NCBI GenBank assembly: GCA_914767715.1
Contig: OU612068.1
Coordinates: 9,178,001 to 9,238,000 of the forward strand
DNA: 60,000 nt
Reading direction: 5' to 3'
From: Membranipora membranacea
Taxonomy: Eukaryota > Bryozoa > Gymnolaemata > Cheilostomatida > Membraniporidae
Shown: positions 12,645 to 26,200 of the stretch, one piece after another
Position numbering within the stretch: position 1 is the stretch's first letter
Layout of the letters: each line of letters begins with the position of its first letter
Translations under genes and position numbers: made by a program
The notes under the pieces: model-generated
Seen by the model: the letters and a program-made list of their open reading frames with translations, nothing else
Database searches by the model: none
Told to the model about the DNA's origin: nothing

Positions 12645-15205
12645 ATTATTGATTGATTGATGAGTACTTTATTATCTATCTAAATACATTGAATCCTACC
12701 TTATGTTGTTAACTTGTATTTTTGTTTGCCACTCTCTGTTTCTTCTTTTCTTTTCTCATCTTATTCATTCTATTTATGAAACCATGCTTTCATTATCCTA
12801 CACACTATATAGTATGTAACACCCTACCACTTATATCTTTTTATTCAAGTCATTTTTTGTATCTATGTTAATGTGTGCAATGACGTGTGTGAGGTCAACA
12901 AGTTATTTTTAATTTGCTTTAATTATAAACTTTTAGAAAGCCTCAATAAATAAATAAATAAATAAAAATGTATATTACTGATCTGATTTACAATAAAAAA
13001 TAAAAGATAATAGTACAGCATCAAAAGTATTTAATAAAAATTCAAAAAAGAGGGAGATCAGATCAGCATAGGGCAACATTTCTCATCATATTCCTATATT
13101 TGATGAAGAGACATCTGCTGGCTAGTGCAGTGTTATGGGGTATTGTTCGGCTGTTATTGCTGCTCAGTCTTCTTCTGCGAGGTCTGCATGGCTCAGGAAG
13201 CAGGTTTTTATGCATGTCTCGTTTCTTCTGGCAGTATATGACACATATCATCTGGAGTTGGTCGCATAGTTTTTCAATGTCTGCAGTCTTACATCTTTGG
13301 TCATAGCTTTCACAGCATTTGTAGATGATTTTGAGTGCGAGTGATTGTATTGTCTCAAGTTGTTCCATGCTATGACTGGTAACATAAGGGAGCCATGCAG
13401 GTGCTGCGTATGACGCTACAGATAGTATGTTGGCTTTGTAGGCATGCAGTAAACTAGATTTTGATACTCCGTAACGCTTTAGTTTGGTCAGACCGTGGCA
13501 CTTAGATCTGCATTTCTGCACAAGGTTGTCAACATGGTGAGAGAAAGGATAGATGGGAGTCTACAATTATACCAAGCAGTCTGAGGGTGGAGACATTTTC
13601 GATGTTCTCATCACTGATCGTAATTGTGTTAACAAGTAGAGCACTTCTGAGATTCAGAATCATGGTTTTGGTCTTCTTTGTATTCATGGAGAGGAGATTA
13701 CTCCCACTCCAAGTTGAGATGTCATTAGCTGCGGCTTGTAACGTTGAGGTGTTGTTGGCTGTTATATCGCAGTATGCTGTGCTTTCATCTGCATACTTCA
13801 CTACACTAGCTGACTCTGCTGGCATGTCATCAACAAAGATATTCCATAGGACAGGACCCAGAAGGCTTCCTTGCGGCACTCCGATGTTCACAGGACGCTC
13901 ATTAGATTTGATGTCTGTTTGTCTTATCACCACTGAGGCTGCTCTGTCTGTTAGGAAGCTCTGGATTAGTTTGATACTTGTATCTCCTAGTCCCTTGGAA
14001 TACAGATTGTTAACGAGAATATTAGGATCCATGTTATCAAAGGCTTTACTATAGTCAATGAGTAATGCGTGAATACCTTTGACTTGTTTCTTATCCAGTC
14101 TCAGGGCAGCGTCAGTGATAAAACTGACAAGAGCATCTGTACTTCCTTTTCCAGGTGTATATGCAAACTGGTTAGGCTGGATTGAGACTGGTCGCACCTG
14201 TTTGACGATAAAATGTTCCATAATTTTCCCACAGTGCCATAGGAGTGAGATCGGTCTGTAGTCATTGTGGGTTTGGGGTGACGTGGTTTTCGGTATCGGT
14301 AGGATCTCAGCTGTTTTCCAGAGTGAAGGGAACACTCCGCCTTGGAGGCAGCAGTTGATGATGTGTGTCAGCGGTTCACTCAAAAATTCAGCATTGTTCT
14401 TGCTGATCCATGATGGGAAGTCGCTACTGTGATTGGCTTTCTTTGTGTTGATTTGGCGGAGCTGGTTGTAGACTTCTGCTTCATTGGTGGTGGTAGAAGT
14501 GAGGCCGATTTGATCTGGTTGGTTGATGGCTACAGTGGATGGTGTAGCAAGTGTTGCGTAGTAGTGGTGTTGCTTTTCTACAAACTCTTGGTCGGTCATC
14601 CGTGTGTCGTTTAGATATTGCCTGGTTGGAGCAGCATATGATGTAGAATCTGGGTCGGTTAACTGTTTGACACTCTGCCACCATTTCCTAGAGCCCTGCG
14701 TGATGCTGTTGATTTTTGTAGCAGAGAAGGAGCGGCGTTGGTTGCGTAGCTCTTTAATAAGTGTTTTATTTATCACTTTCCACATGGGATTTCCCTTCTG
14801 ATGGAGTTTCTCCTTTAATCGTCTCAATTTGATTGTTTTGGGATTCTCTAGGAGGGGTTTCCCAGCTTTCACCTTAACATTCCTTTTCGGACAAAGTTTA
14901 GTGAATATTTGATGAACTGTTTGTTGAAAGCGCTCTACTTTTGTACTCACATCATCTGTATTATATATGTCAGACCATGATTGCTCATTGAGTGCTCGAG
15001 TAATTAGCGCTTTTACCTTCTGAGTGACCATGTGTTTTGTTTTGGTGACATATTTAGATCGCAATTGTTTGGGTGCATCTATTTGTATTACACAGTGGTC
15101 ATCAGATCCAAGGGGGACAAGCTTTCTGATGTTGGAATTTCTGTACTCATTCACATTGGTCATAACGAGATAATTCAAGGAGAGGTCGCAACTATCGATC
15201 TGTGA
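12645..15205 (-). mobile_element. Decayed, 5'-truncated non-LTR retrotransposon (LINE, Jockey/CR1/L2-like)
   Basis: The minus-strand frame 15178-13529 begins inside the C-terminal end of an endonuclease domain (SDDHCVIQI). It then carries a reverse transcriptase with LLIDYSKAFDNMDP, GVPQGSLLGPVLWNIFVDDMP and the catalytic box. The box reads KYADES where active enzymes have F/YADD, so the second catalytic Asp is Glu. Near 13525 the frame breaks and resumes in another frame (13521-13063, with LKRYGVSKSSLLHAYKANIL and SYAAPAW, typical of the region after the palm). The 3' end is probably the ATAAAGTACTCATCAATCAATCAAT-like tail near 12645-12680. The 5' edge near 15205 is abrupt. Truncation, frameshift and altered active site all point to a dead copy. 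Confidence 0.85.
12944..12967. repeat. (AATA)n microsatellite
   Basis: About five AATA units lie within the presumed 3'UTR of the adjacent LINE, between its last coding frame and its (CAAT)n-like tail. It could instead be the tail of a second small insertion. Confidence 0.7.
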
Positions 15206-17840
15206 TCAGGTTGAAAATACTTATTACCAGTTGTAAAACAAGTTGTACTAATAAGTCAACGACAGTGCAACGCCTACTGCTGATAAAACATTATAGGAAC
15301 AGGTGAAAATGACCAGTTTCAACCAAATATCAGATGAAGCTAAAGAATAACTTTAAAATAAAGCTGGTTGTCTGTAATTTCAAGGAAGGCAGGTGTTTTA
15401 TACATGGCAATCAAAATTTTCCAAGTTTACAAGTTCTACAATATGAAAATTGGTGAGTAAAATGGTCGGTGGCCAAAGGTAAGTGAGGTCAAGAATGTTT
15501 TTTTAAAATTATCATCATGCAATGAGTATTCGAACTGAAAATTTGCACATTAATACTCATTGTCATGAAGATCAATGGACATTATCCTCATTTTTATTAA
15601 TTTTCGCTTTTATAGATGATATTAAAAATTGGGCAAATTCAAAACTGTATCTGGTTGAAATTCAGTTCACAATTATTTAATCTAGGTCCGTTTGCAAATA
15701 TCTGTCTGATAAGTAAAATACAAATAAAATGTTGGCAACATTCAATTTGAATGTCCTCTCAACAGGCAAAACTAAAACGGGGCTATCGTCAGGCAGATGA
15801 GATGGCAAAAGTAAAATCATGAATAATAAATTATTTTTTCCTTTAATTTGTTCCAATATTTTTATTTTTTCCGATGATGAGATAGGCTTGAAAATTTACT
15901 AACAAGCTATCATTAACATGAATGAATAACTCTTTTTTGGGCATTTCACAATCAACAATAGTTTGAATGTCCGAATACCAATGAATCCAGTGAGCAGTAA
16001 GAGCCAGAGGTTTTAACTGTAACTCTAAAAATGGCAAAGAATGTGGGATTCCGGGAAAATTAATCGATATTCACAGAACTTTCTACTGATGAAGAAAACA
16101 ACAATATCCGAGAATACATCTAGATGAATCGGTCTACATATCAATAATAGTAATAAATGTCAATTAACAATTTATTGTGCCACAGCCAAATAAGATCAGC
16201 TAACATTATGACAAAAACTCGGTCACATTGTGTAAAATACAATCCTACCTTTGGATGTCCTCCTGATCATCGTAGTGGTAATCAGTCCATTAGGCTATTA
16301 GTCATTTAGTCCATTACGCTAAATCAGTCACAGCGTCAGATATAAACAGGCCAGTCTATCAAGTCCTAGTCATGGCACAGCACAAGTAGAATATGTAGAA
16401 TATGATTCCCATTAACATTAAATTTTGATTCTAGCATCTAATAATGAAATCGCAAAGAAAAAGATAAGGTCTTTATTTCTGTTTCACATGCATGACTCAT
16501 TTACACACCAAAGAAAAATTCTGCAATTATAATCAGACGTTGGATCCCCACAACAAATTTGAATGCTTTCCACTTGAAAAAACTTTAGAATCAATTTTTC
16601 TGAAATGCTTCTTTTTGATACAGGATACCCTGATAGTTTTAGTAACCTATAGTAAGTATGACATGATCAGCAACACCTATAATTCTCTCTAATCTGTTAT
16701 GTTGTGTGGAGTATGGTGTTTCACCCTGATCTACTACTATAACCTCTTCAATTGCATTTTACACTGGATTGCTGGTCATCATTCATTCAATTGGCTTTCT
16801 GAAGCCTGTCATAAAAGGAATATATATAGACTAGCCCACATCCAAATGTTCACACATCACCTAGTCTAAGTGCTCAGACAGTTGCAGTGCAAGGTAATGT
16901 TTGATAATTGAGCATTGCAGCTGTCTGAGCGTTTAGTCTACACATCACCAGAACTGCATCATGAATAATACTCTGTTGTTACTTACACAGAAATTTCTAT
17001 ATTAAGATCAAAGTTTGATCTGCTGGCACAAATGATGTAATTGCCGCCAGCATACCATCAGCTCGGCATAATGCCCTGATCTATTGTACTCAGCGGACAT
17101 AAGTAACCTGAAAGTAGGCAACACGAAAACTTCTATGAGAGAGGAACGGGATTTTGCCATACAGGTTTGGCTAAGGAAACTGAGTGATTTTTAGGTAAGC
17201 AAACTGTTTTTCTGGAACTCAGATCTGGTCGTCATGCATCATTTTGCACAAATCTCAATTGTTCGAGTCGTGAAGCTGGGAGAAATGCTATAGAAGTTGG
17301 TACATCTGAAACATTTACTCATAACTCTGAATTACTTCATTCTTCATACAGAATAATAGATGACAGGTTTTATTATCTCCCCATTGATCTATTGTCAGAT
17401 ATTGAGCAGTGCATGAGAGCTTCATTCCTGTGTAGCTAGTTCTCTTGCTCTCAGCGAAAGGTTTATTGTTATATGAATGGTAAAGTACATTGCGGAAAAA
17501 CTCACTTCATAGTCTCTTTTTTCTAAGAACCATATGGAGTAGGTTCAACACAATCGTATGGCCATTAAAATGCCAAAATCACTCACCTTGTTGACACTGG
17601 TCTATACAGATATGAAATATGCATCAACCAGGGTTAATAACCTTTGCTGTTTTGTATTTATATCTCTGTGGTTTTGGCACACCTTCCACTGTGTATCTCC
17701 CATTAATGGAGTGAAGGTAGCAGAGAGGCATATGCCATGACTTTTGAATATATTGTGTTTGACAATATAGTTGTTTTGCAGTTTACCGATGACCAGAGTC
17801 ACCATGTGTAAGTGACCGTTAATGACCACTTCTGGACAAC
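15206..17840. other. Intergenic, upstream of the P2X gene
   Basis: No exon or RNA gene is supported. The stretch next to 17840 should hold the P2X promoter and 5'UTR. No TATA box can be chosen confidently in this AT-rich context. Confidence 0.4.
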
Positions 17841-19109
17841 ATGGCGATCTTTCAAACAGTGTCTCGAGGATTAACAGGTTGGCTCTACACATATGATACT
17901 GCGAAGGTGGTCAAACTCGAATCTAAAGTTATTGGTGTGCTGAATAGAGTCATCCAACTATTGCTGTTTGTGATCATCATAGCTTGGATTTTTATTCGAG
18001 ATCGAGGATATCAGTATGAGGATAAAAGTGGTATCGCCAGCAGTACCAGTAAGCTCAAAGGTGTAGCCTTCAGCAACTCTACTGATCCAAGAGTGGGCAG
18101 ACGGCTGTGGGACTCATGGGACTTGAATGAAGTTGGGCACGGGGATGGTACATTCTTCATGACAACAAACTTGATAGTTACCAAAAGTCAGATGCTCGGG
18201 GAATGTGCTGAACATGTTGAAAGCATGGCTGACTGCCAGACCAATGAAGACTGTTATCCTGTTGGTAAACCATATCCCTTGGGCCATGGTGTTAGTACAG
18301 GAATATGCAACACAAGGACAGGCACCTGCATGGTCGAGGCTTGGTGCCCAATAGAGGATGACAGCCCAGCAATAGACGCCAACGGGACATCATCTCTGCA
18401 AAATACTGCAGACTTCACAGTATTCATCAAGAACAGTGTTTTATTTCCTCATTTTCAGCTAACTGTTAGTAATATTATTGAAGGTATTGATGCAGGCTAT
18501 CTACACAAATGTCATTATCATCCAACGAAAGATCCATACTGCCCCATATTCCGGATCGGAGATTTGGTAGCCCTATCTGATCAGCAACTAATAGGTGACA
18601 AACAAGCATTCGAGAAAATATCTGTTAAAGGCGGAGTTATCTCAATTGGGATCAAATGGGACTGTAATCTGGATCATTCTGCTGACGATTGTAAACCGGA
18701 ATATGGATTTAAGCGGTTAGATCACAAGAAAGCCAACACCATTTCACAAGGCTATAATTATCGTCATGCTTACAACTTTGTGGACGATGGAAAACGAAAG
18801 CGTGACCTGATAAAGCGATATGGAATACTATTTGTTATCGAGACAGAAGCTACGGCCAGGGCATTCCATTTTACAACATGTCTGCTGAACATTGGCTCTG
18901 GAGTCGCGCTGCTGAGTATTGCAGGGCTGATAATGGATATTTTTATTCTTTATATACACAGGCAAAAGCCGCTATACCGATCGTGTAAGATTCAGGATGG
19001 AAAAGCGCTGATTCAAGCAGCAAAAACACAGGCTGACTGCGAAAGGCAAGAAGTAGAGGGTGAAATTAATATGAACACCACCAGTAACAATCTCAATGTT
19101 GCAGCGTAA
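17841..19109 (+). CDS. P2RX: P2X purinoceptor (ATP-gated cation channel), intronless
   Basis: The 422-residue protein has the complete P2X plan. A short cytoplasmic N-terminus with YDTAKVVKL (the conserved TxK site) precedes TM1 at about 34-53. All ten conserved ectodomain cysteines are present (122, 132, 138, 156, 163, 169, 224, 234, 275, 284), and TM2 at about 346-372 contains NIGSG. ATP-contact residues known from the family are in place: K71 and K73 in KLKGVA, the NYR triplet at 306-308 and K325 in LIKRYGI. DPYCPIFRIG and WDCNLD are strong family signatures. The product should form plasma-membrane trimers gated by extracellular ATP. The start at 17841 gives a normal-length N-terminus. The whole gene is one exon, unlike the many-exon vertebrate P2X genes. 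AATAAA occurs at 19567 and 19947, so the 3' end approaches that of the convergent MAM receptor gene. Confidence 0.96.
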   Translation: MAIFQTVSRGLTGWLYTYDTAKVVKLESKVIGVLNRVIQLLLFVIIIAWIFIRDRGYQYEDKSGIASSTSKLKGVAFSNSTDPRVGRRLWDSWDLNEVGHGDGTFFMTTNLIVTKSQMLGECAEHVESMADCQTNEDCYPVGKPYPLGHGVSTGICNTRTGTCMVEAWCPIEDDSPAIDANGTSSLQNTADFTVFIKNSVLFPHFQLTVSNIIEGIDAGYLHKCHYHPTKDPYCPIFRIGDLVALSDQQLIGDKQAFEKISVKGGVISIGIKWDCNLDHSADDCKPEYGFKRLDHKKANTISQGYNYRHAYNFVDDGKRKRDLIKRYGILFVIETEATARAFHFTTCLLNIGSGVALLSIAGLIMDIFILYIHRQKPLYRSCKIQDGKALIQAAKTQADCERQEVEGEINMNTTSNNLNVAA

Positions 19110-20257
19110 AGTTTGGATTATTCGCTATGATAACGAGGGCTTTGTCTGGACATAACATGATAACAGACAATTCCTGATGTAGGTGTAGCTTTCTTATTAA
19201 TTAAGCATTTTAAGCCGATTATTTTCTGTAAACTAGTGTGTTAAGAGCACAATAGGTTCACAAGAGTTATCCAGTTTGCTGGAGTAACTCATTCATTGAC
19301 TGGAAATAAGGCTCCTCTATTCAAACAAAACAGTATTAATGTAGCTTTTTATCTTTGAAATGTGGTGAGCCATTTATTTGATAGAATATTGAGTAGAAAA
19401 ATAGAACATTATGTGTCTAGGAATCATCATAAGGGATTCAATATACAAGGAAAAAAGTTTTTATAGCAGTGACTTTGCTATTATTTCATAGGTGATGGAA
19501 AATCATAGGACACAAAATCCGCCCTTGCAAATCAATTTTGTTATAGATTTTCCACTTGAAAGCATAAATAAAACTGACAAACATGGTGTTAATACAGGTG
19601 GCGTGTCACTCCTACATCAGGCATGATTGGTAAAAAAATATGCTGAAAAATCTGACATCTTGTATATGACTGCCAAAAATAATTAATCAGTTGAATATTG
19701 TATGTGAACCAGGAAAACTGCATTATTATGGGTGGGAATTATGCAAAATATGGGCATAAGTCAGCCAGCAAAAAGATAAAGGTGAGCGAGTAGGTAAAGC
19801 ATGCAAACACAAAGAGTTTATAATTAAGTTTGTCTCAATGCGGCAAAATTATTACGAAATTTGCAGCGTCATGAGCATATTAAAAAAATATGGGATAAAA
19901 TTAGGTTTGATCAATATCACTTCTGCAGTAAGCCTATAATATGTTGAATAAAGCCTTTTGCATGTCGAGATCATTGATTCTGCGTCTTTGACTGATTCAG
20001 GGTAACCACCAGACACACAAGTTTGGATTCAAACTGGAATATTGTATGAATATAGCATGCTATGGGAGATTGGGTTCTCGTCCTGATTTATTGACGACCT
20101 TTGAATAATAGTGTTTCATACACCTTTATGACATTAATGACGAGATTTGGCACATGGGATAGTTGGAACAGTGGCTCCAAATACCTGGTATTCTGGAGCA
20201 CTTACAAAAAGAATTCAAGATTCTAGGTACAAAAATACAAGCACACATTGACGCTGA
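19110..20257. other. Convergent 3' intergenic space (P2X and MAM receptor)
   Basis: It contains the P2X 3'UTR with AATAAA at 19567-19572 and 19947-19952. On the minus strand, AATAAA (20092-20087) serves the MAM receptor gene. The two transcripts could end within about 150 bases of each other. Confidence 0.55.
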
Positions 20258-23200
20258 TTACGCGTCAGATGAGTGATTTGGCTGATGGAAGCCGTTATGA
20301 CCGATTTTTAGCGTAGGTGTCGGGTTATAATCATCTTCATTGTCATATTTTTCGTATATCTGTGAAGATTCACCTCCTGTTCGACTGAACATCATAGACA
20401 TCTTTGTACCGGGTGCAAACAACCAGAGCTGCCTAAAAACAACAAGGACTATTTATAAACTCGCCCAATTATGGCTTTAATGTTGTCATTTGATGCAGTG
20501 CAGAGCTATTATAGATAGTGGCTCACTTTAGCCATCATACCTAGTAAAAGGTAGCCTTGTTCACGCGGCCACCAAGGCTAAGTAAATGGAGCTATAGCGC
20601 ACAGTACTCAGTATGATTTGCGATGCAATTTTGATAATAAAATCATTCAACTGATATCAACATCTTAGGAAATTTTGATCTACAGCCACAAATAGCAAAA
20701 TTAGGAAAGCAGATAACAATTTTGGGAGTTATTTTCACTCTGAAAGAGAAGAGACAACTCCTAATATGATTAAAATCAATTATAACATTTGGCATTTTGA
20801 TGTCAGCAGAGCATTCAAATGGGACGCCAAGGTCCTGAGACTGCCTTATAGGAAGAGCTTTCCTACGCCAATTACCTCATATATGTTAGCGTTAAGTTAG
20901 AAGATACATGTGAAACCCTTACACCTTACTAAAGACAGATCTGGATATTAAATCCAAGAGATATGGAAAAGGAAATATCACCAGGAAATCAGAGTGAGAG
21001 ATTAGGAAACGAAAGCATTACGGTAAACACATAAACATATAAATATTATTACTATAATGACCATTTATAAATACAAAAAAGTATTAATACAAATACTTTA
21101 AAGAGTAAATACTCTGTAAAGTATTTGTATTTAAAATTTTTTGTATTGATAAATTTTATATGTTCATGGGTAAAAAGGATAATAATATTAGCTACAATCA
21201 CAACAACCAAGTTTACCTTCAGATTGTCATCTCGTGATCAATCAATACAATGATCAAACAATCAGTGAATACACGGGTCTAAAATTTTAAGCAATCAAAA
21301 TTGAGCAATCAATGCATAATATGGATAATGATGGGAGCAAAAATTGTACCCTTCACCTTAAATTCCTCTGTTCTACATCCTGTAATGGTTGCTTTGAGCT
21401 TGTCTATTCAAAGCAGCAATTTCTTATTAATCTCACAGGAATTTACTAATGCAATGTGATAATTTCAACCATCAAATGTGTAAATTTCTAGCTGTGTACA
21501 AATTACAATATTGTTCTGCAATGTTCCCCTTCGCCATATTATCGATGACAATTACTGCATATTCAGCTAATCAAGTTGAATCTGTAACCATGATTTATAT
21601 TATGATTATTTCAATATAATCATTCCTACCTTCTTCTCATGAATATGACTCCGAGGAGAAGTCCCACGACAATAACGACTAGAACCGACACGACTAGACC
21701 AGCTATAAGACCAGCGTTATTGCCTTTGGGAGCTGTAAGAATGAAAAATATTGTAATGATAAGGCCGCAGCATTATCTATCCACAAAAGTGGTAACAAAA
21801 TTAATGAAATAATAGTTACAAGGATATATTTGTGAGCTCTCTGATAAACATGAAACATGGATAATAATTTTGAGTGGCATACTATGAGAATAGATATAAA
21901 TTATAGTCACCATCTGTTGTTGTCTGTTTTTGGGCACCAGGTAGAAGACCACCAGCTCCAGTTGTGCTGTCTTTTGGACTAGAGGTGTCAGGATTCTTGG
22001 CTGGTTCCGACGTTGTGGCTTTAGTACCAGCAGTTGAGCTTCTACTGGTGCTGTCTCCTCCTGCGGGTGGGGTGGGTGACCCTCCAGCAGTGCTTGATGA
22101 GCCAGGCAGAGTAACAATTGGAGCGCCACATGAGTCTCTTCTGTCTACACTGACATCATCAATAGCTATGTCGCCCTTAACCTCAGCTAAGCTTCCATAC
22201 TGATGGGCAATAGATCCATCAAAGTATACTTGGAATGTTTGACTTGATGACAGGTCGATAGGAATTGAAGCCTGAAGCCATTGGTTTCCTTGATTGCCAG
22301 TTTTAGTCCATATGACAGATTCTGAGGAAGTTTTGAGAGTGACCTTGAGGGTGGCTATGTCCTGTCCCCACATGTGATACCAGAAAGTGAGACATCCAGA
22401 GTTTGATAGCTTTGTATACGATGGTGAGACCAGTCTTGCTATTGTGTCTGGTTGTTTATAGGAAGATTCGAGGAACATGTAATATCCTATAAAATACAAA
22501 ATATATTGTTGTGAAGTCAAAGAGAAATAATTGCTGGTGAGAAAACTTATGGTCAGATTTCTGGAGAGCTTCGCCTATAACAATAACACTAACACTCTTT
22601 AATCTAGATATCAGTCAAGACCTCAGAAATGTGGTATGTAACATGAGAAAAGAAAAAAAACTCAGAGTCAACAATGAGTTATTACCTATGATTGACATTG
22701 TGTCTTACCTGCAAATGCGCCCTGGGTATGATCAGCACTTGGACCTGTATCCTCACTCCAGGTTTTAACATTGAGTCTGGACCAATCAAAGTTATCATTG
22801 CCATCCTGAGTAAACCCACAGATTGAGCTTTCATCAAACGTGCAAGTCTGCAAAAAGATGGTGAGCTATAGTCAAGAGATCTTACTCATGAGTCTCATAT
22901 ATTTATAAACTCTGCTAAGGTCATGGTATAATTACAATATTTCTCTTCTGAAATAGACAAACGAAGATGACGGGGTTTTCATAATGAAATTGGATATCTG
23001 ACTTTTTATACTTTAAACCGAATCGATATATGTACCTGTATGACTGGAGGGGTTGTAGTATGCATGGGTGTGGGGGATGTGCGAGGCCATGTAGGGGTAG
23101 ATGTGGGGGTAGTTGGACTGTTTGTAGATCCAGCTGTCGTTCTGATAGTTGTAGTTGGTACTGTGATATCTGACATAACTCTATCAACTACAATCATATG

Positions 23201-26200
23201 TTAGACATTGTGAATTATCTTTATATTTTATCAACAAATGTAATACTAAACAATATTGCGCTATTTGAGCACCAATGATTGATGTCCCCTAACAATAAAA
23301 AGGAACTCAAACTTATGGAGTTAGCTGCGCATGGCCAAAGAGAAGACAATCATGTATCATCATATAAGGGTTCAGGGACATACAACTCATCAAAAATTAA
23401 AACAAAATGGTTGGTGTGTTCATACGTACTATCTAGGACTTGGCACATTCCACTGCTTGTCAGCATAATATCATCGATTGCCATTTCTCCTTTCACTGGG
23501 CGGAATGCAGCACCATCGTGCTCAACGGTACCCTCAATTTCGATATACACTTTGGCAGAACTCATAGTCAAGTCAATGCTGGCTATCATCCAGTTATTAC
23601 CCTTGTCACCTTTAAAATGAAGAAGATTCAGTTGAATGTGAAGTGAGAAAAGGATCATCCTTGAGCTGAGGTGTAGCTTGGACAACTGATGTCAAATCAT
23701 GATAAAGAACTATGACAAAAGGATAGAGTATGTAAGTTTTCTTCTGTGGCCCAGTTTGCATCACTGACATGGGGTGGTTTGAAGTCTAAAACAGCCCCAT
23801 GCAGAACAATACAAAAATCCGTTTACCAAGCACCCTTCTATGTTTGATAATGGAGCACCACAAATTAGGCCCCCTAGAACCTCCAAATTAACAAAGTGAC
23901 ACAACCCATCCTTTACCTGATTCTGAGAAGGTTCCTACTGTTGAGCCATCCTGGTTTTTTACTTTCACGTTCAGAGTTCCCATATCAGCTCCGTACATGT
24001 GATAAGCAAATCTCAGACAGACTTTGGCTCCAAACGTCATACCAATAAGACCAGTCTGTAATCGAGCTTTTGTACCAGTGGTCTTGTAGTTAGAAGGTAG
24101 AAACATGTAGTGTCCTGATAAAGGCAGTAAATCAATGTCTCATATATGGCGGATTATCTGACAGTTAAATAGTGGTAACAGGAGGGGGGTGAAAGATAAC
24201 CAAAGGCGGCAAATTACAACAAACCGTGTATGTCTAACTCTTCAATGAATCAGTATGATGCAATACCATAATACACTAGTGAATGTGGCTCAATTAAGTT
24301 AGGAAATAGGGCCGAGCCGGCAGAGAGATTGGTTAGGCATGACAAAATTTAAACTTGATGAAGTAAGATTTTACTGCGCTCGAGTTGCAATGGAGGTGGA
24401 GCAACTCAGAATGCAGGCAAAATGGCTCAAACTTGGTCTTGACCAATTGGTACAAGAAAACTTACCGGAAAAATCTCCCTGAGTATGATCATTACTAGGT
24501 CCGGTGTCTGCTTGGAAGGATCCACCGTTGCGTTTGTTCCAGTTGAAGTCACCAGTCGGATCCTGGTAGAAGTTACAGATATCTGAGTCAAAGTTACAGG
24601 CTAGACTGAGAGCTGGCTGGGGTCTGGTGGTGGTCTGAGGGGCGGGCGATGTTGTAGTAATGGGTGGGACTGTGGCACCTGTAAAAGTAGAAATTGTCTT
24701 AGTTGTGTAAAACTATATGACGGATCAACACATGAACCGAACAATGCTAAGTACTCCAAGAAAGTTTTAGCAAGAAATTATGAAAGAACATGAATTAAAA
24801 TCTCGTCCTGCGGAGGTTTGTGGGAGTTCAACATTCATAATTTAATGCCACTCACCTTGGCAATCGTTGGCTGAGAGCTGCATATCATCGAGTGCTATGT
24901 CCGAGTCTGATGTAGAACCTCTTATCGCCTCTATGATCAGTTTGATGCCATCACGAGGTAAAGGTACGTGTGCTTGTTTCCACTGATTACCTTGATCACC
25001 TGTCAATTGAAACATTAATTCCTGACTGACCTTAGCGCAATTACTTTGGTTAGTGGCATAACAGTTACTACTAAGCTTGATTTCTAGAACAAGATGTTTT
25101 AAAGAAGCTGATCATGGCTAGTTACTGCATAAACAAACAAGCAAGATACAATTTAAGTATATGGATTGAGTTTCAAAATAGTTTTAGTGTATTCAAAGCT
25201 GCGATTGGTCTGCTCACCAGTCACACTCATTATCTCCTGGGCCAGACCATTGACATCAGCAGAGATTCGGAGTTGTCCCATCCCAGAGCCGTACATGTGA
25301 TACCAGAAGGTGAAGCAGTAATAGGTCTGATCAAATCTGGGTGTCTCGGCGATCGCTGAGCTGTTGGGCAGAGGACCCAAACCCTGCATTCCAAGAAAAT
25401 GTCCTAAAAATACAGTCAATAAACTGTAAGAATAACAAATTATCTTATACATGCATGTCTGGTTTCGATGTTTATGCACAAATGGATGGGATCTTATGTA
25501 TTTCCTGATTGGACGACATTAAAACAGGCAAGGCGTCATTTTTTCCAGCATCTAGTCATTCCCTTACAGTTTTTTTTGTGTAACGAGAATTACTGTGTTT
25601 ACCTGAGCCTGAATGATCTGAAGATGGCCCTGTGCTGCTTTTGAAACTTCTGGTGCTCGTTCTGAACTGAGCGCCATTTGTCCTCAGCATCATCCCACAA
25701 GTTTTATTATTCAGTCCCTCAAAGTCACATGACCACATATACGGTAGGGTAGTACCAGTACTACCAGTGGAGAGCGCTGATGTGGGGGCGGCGGTGGAAG
25801 GCCCGCTGGTGGTGGGCTGGGTCGTCGGTGGTGTCTCTACAAGAACAGGTATGATATATTTGTTAAGTTTTATACACAGAGAATTAACCATAATTTAACC
25901 TGTCTTGTGTGAGAAAGAATCACACCATCCTTGCAAAAAGGGGTCGATTTCATGCGATTCAGGAAGATTCTATACCATCGCCCGATTTTATTGAAATCTT
26001 ATCAGTGGAAATTTACAACACTGCTTATCAGCGCTGCAGGTTTGCAGTACCTTTACCTGCTAACTAGAGAATGTTGGCTTAGCAAAGAGATAACGCCTAG
26101 CCATCACCATCACCATCATATAGAGATGAATGGTCAAGAGATGGTACCAAGGGGCACTGTCACCCGATGTCATTTATGATGAGATTAAGATATGAGAACG

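Noticed and set aside
13587-14801. Several plus-strand frames over the LINE
   Set aside because: They are antisense shadows of the reverse-transcriptase coding strand.
26098-26120. His-tag-like CATCAC repeats in a plus-strand frame
   Set aside because: A short CAT/CAC microsatellite in an intron; no vector sequence accompanies it.
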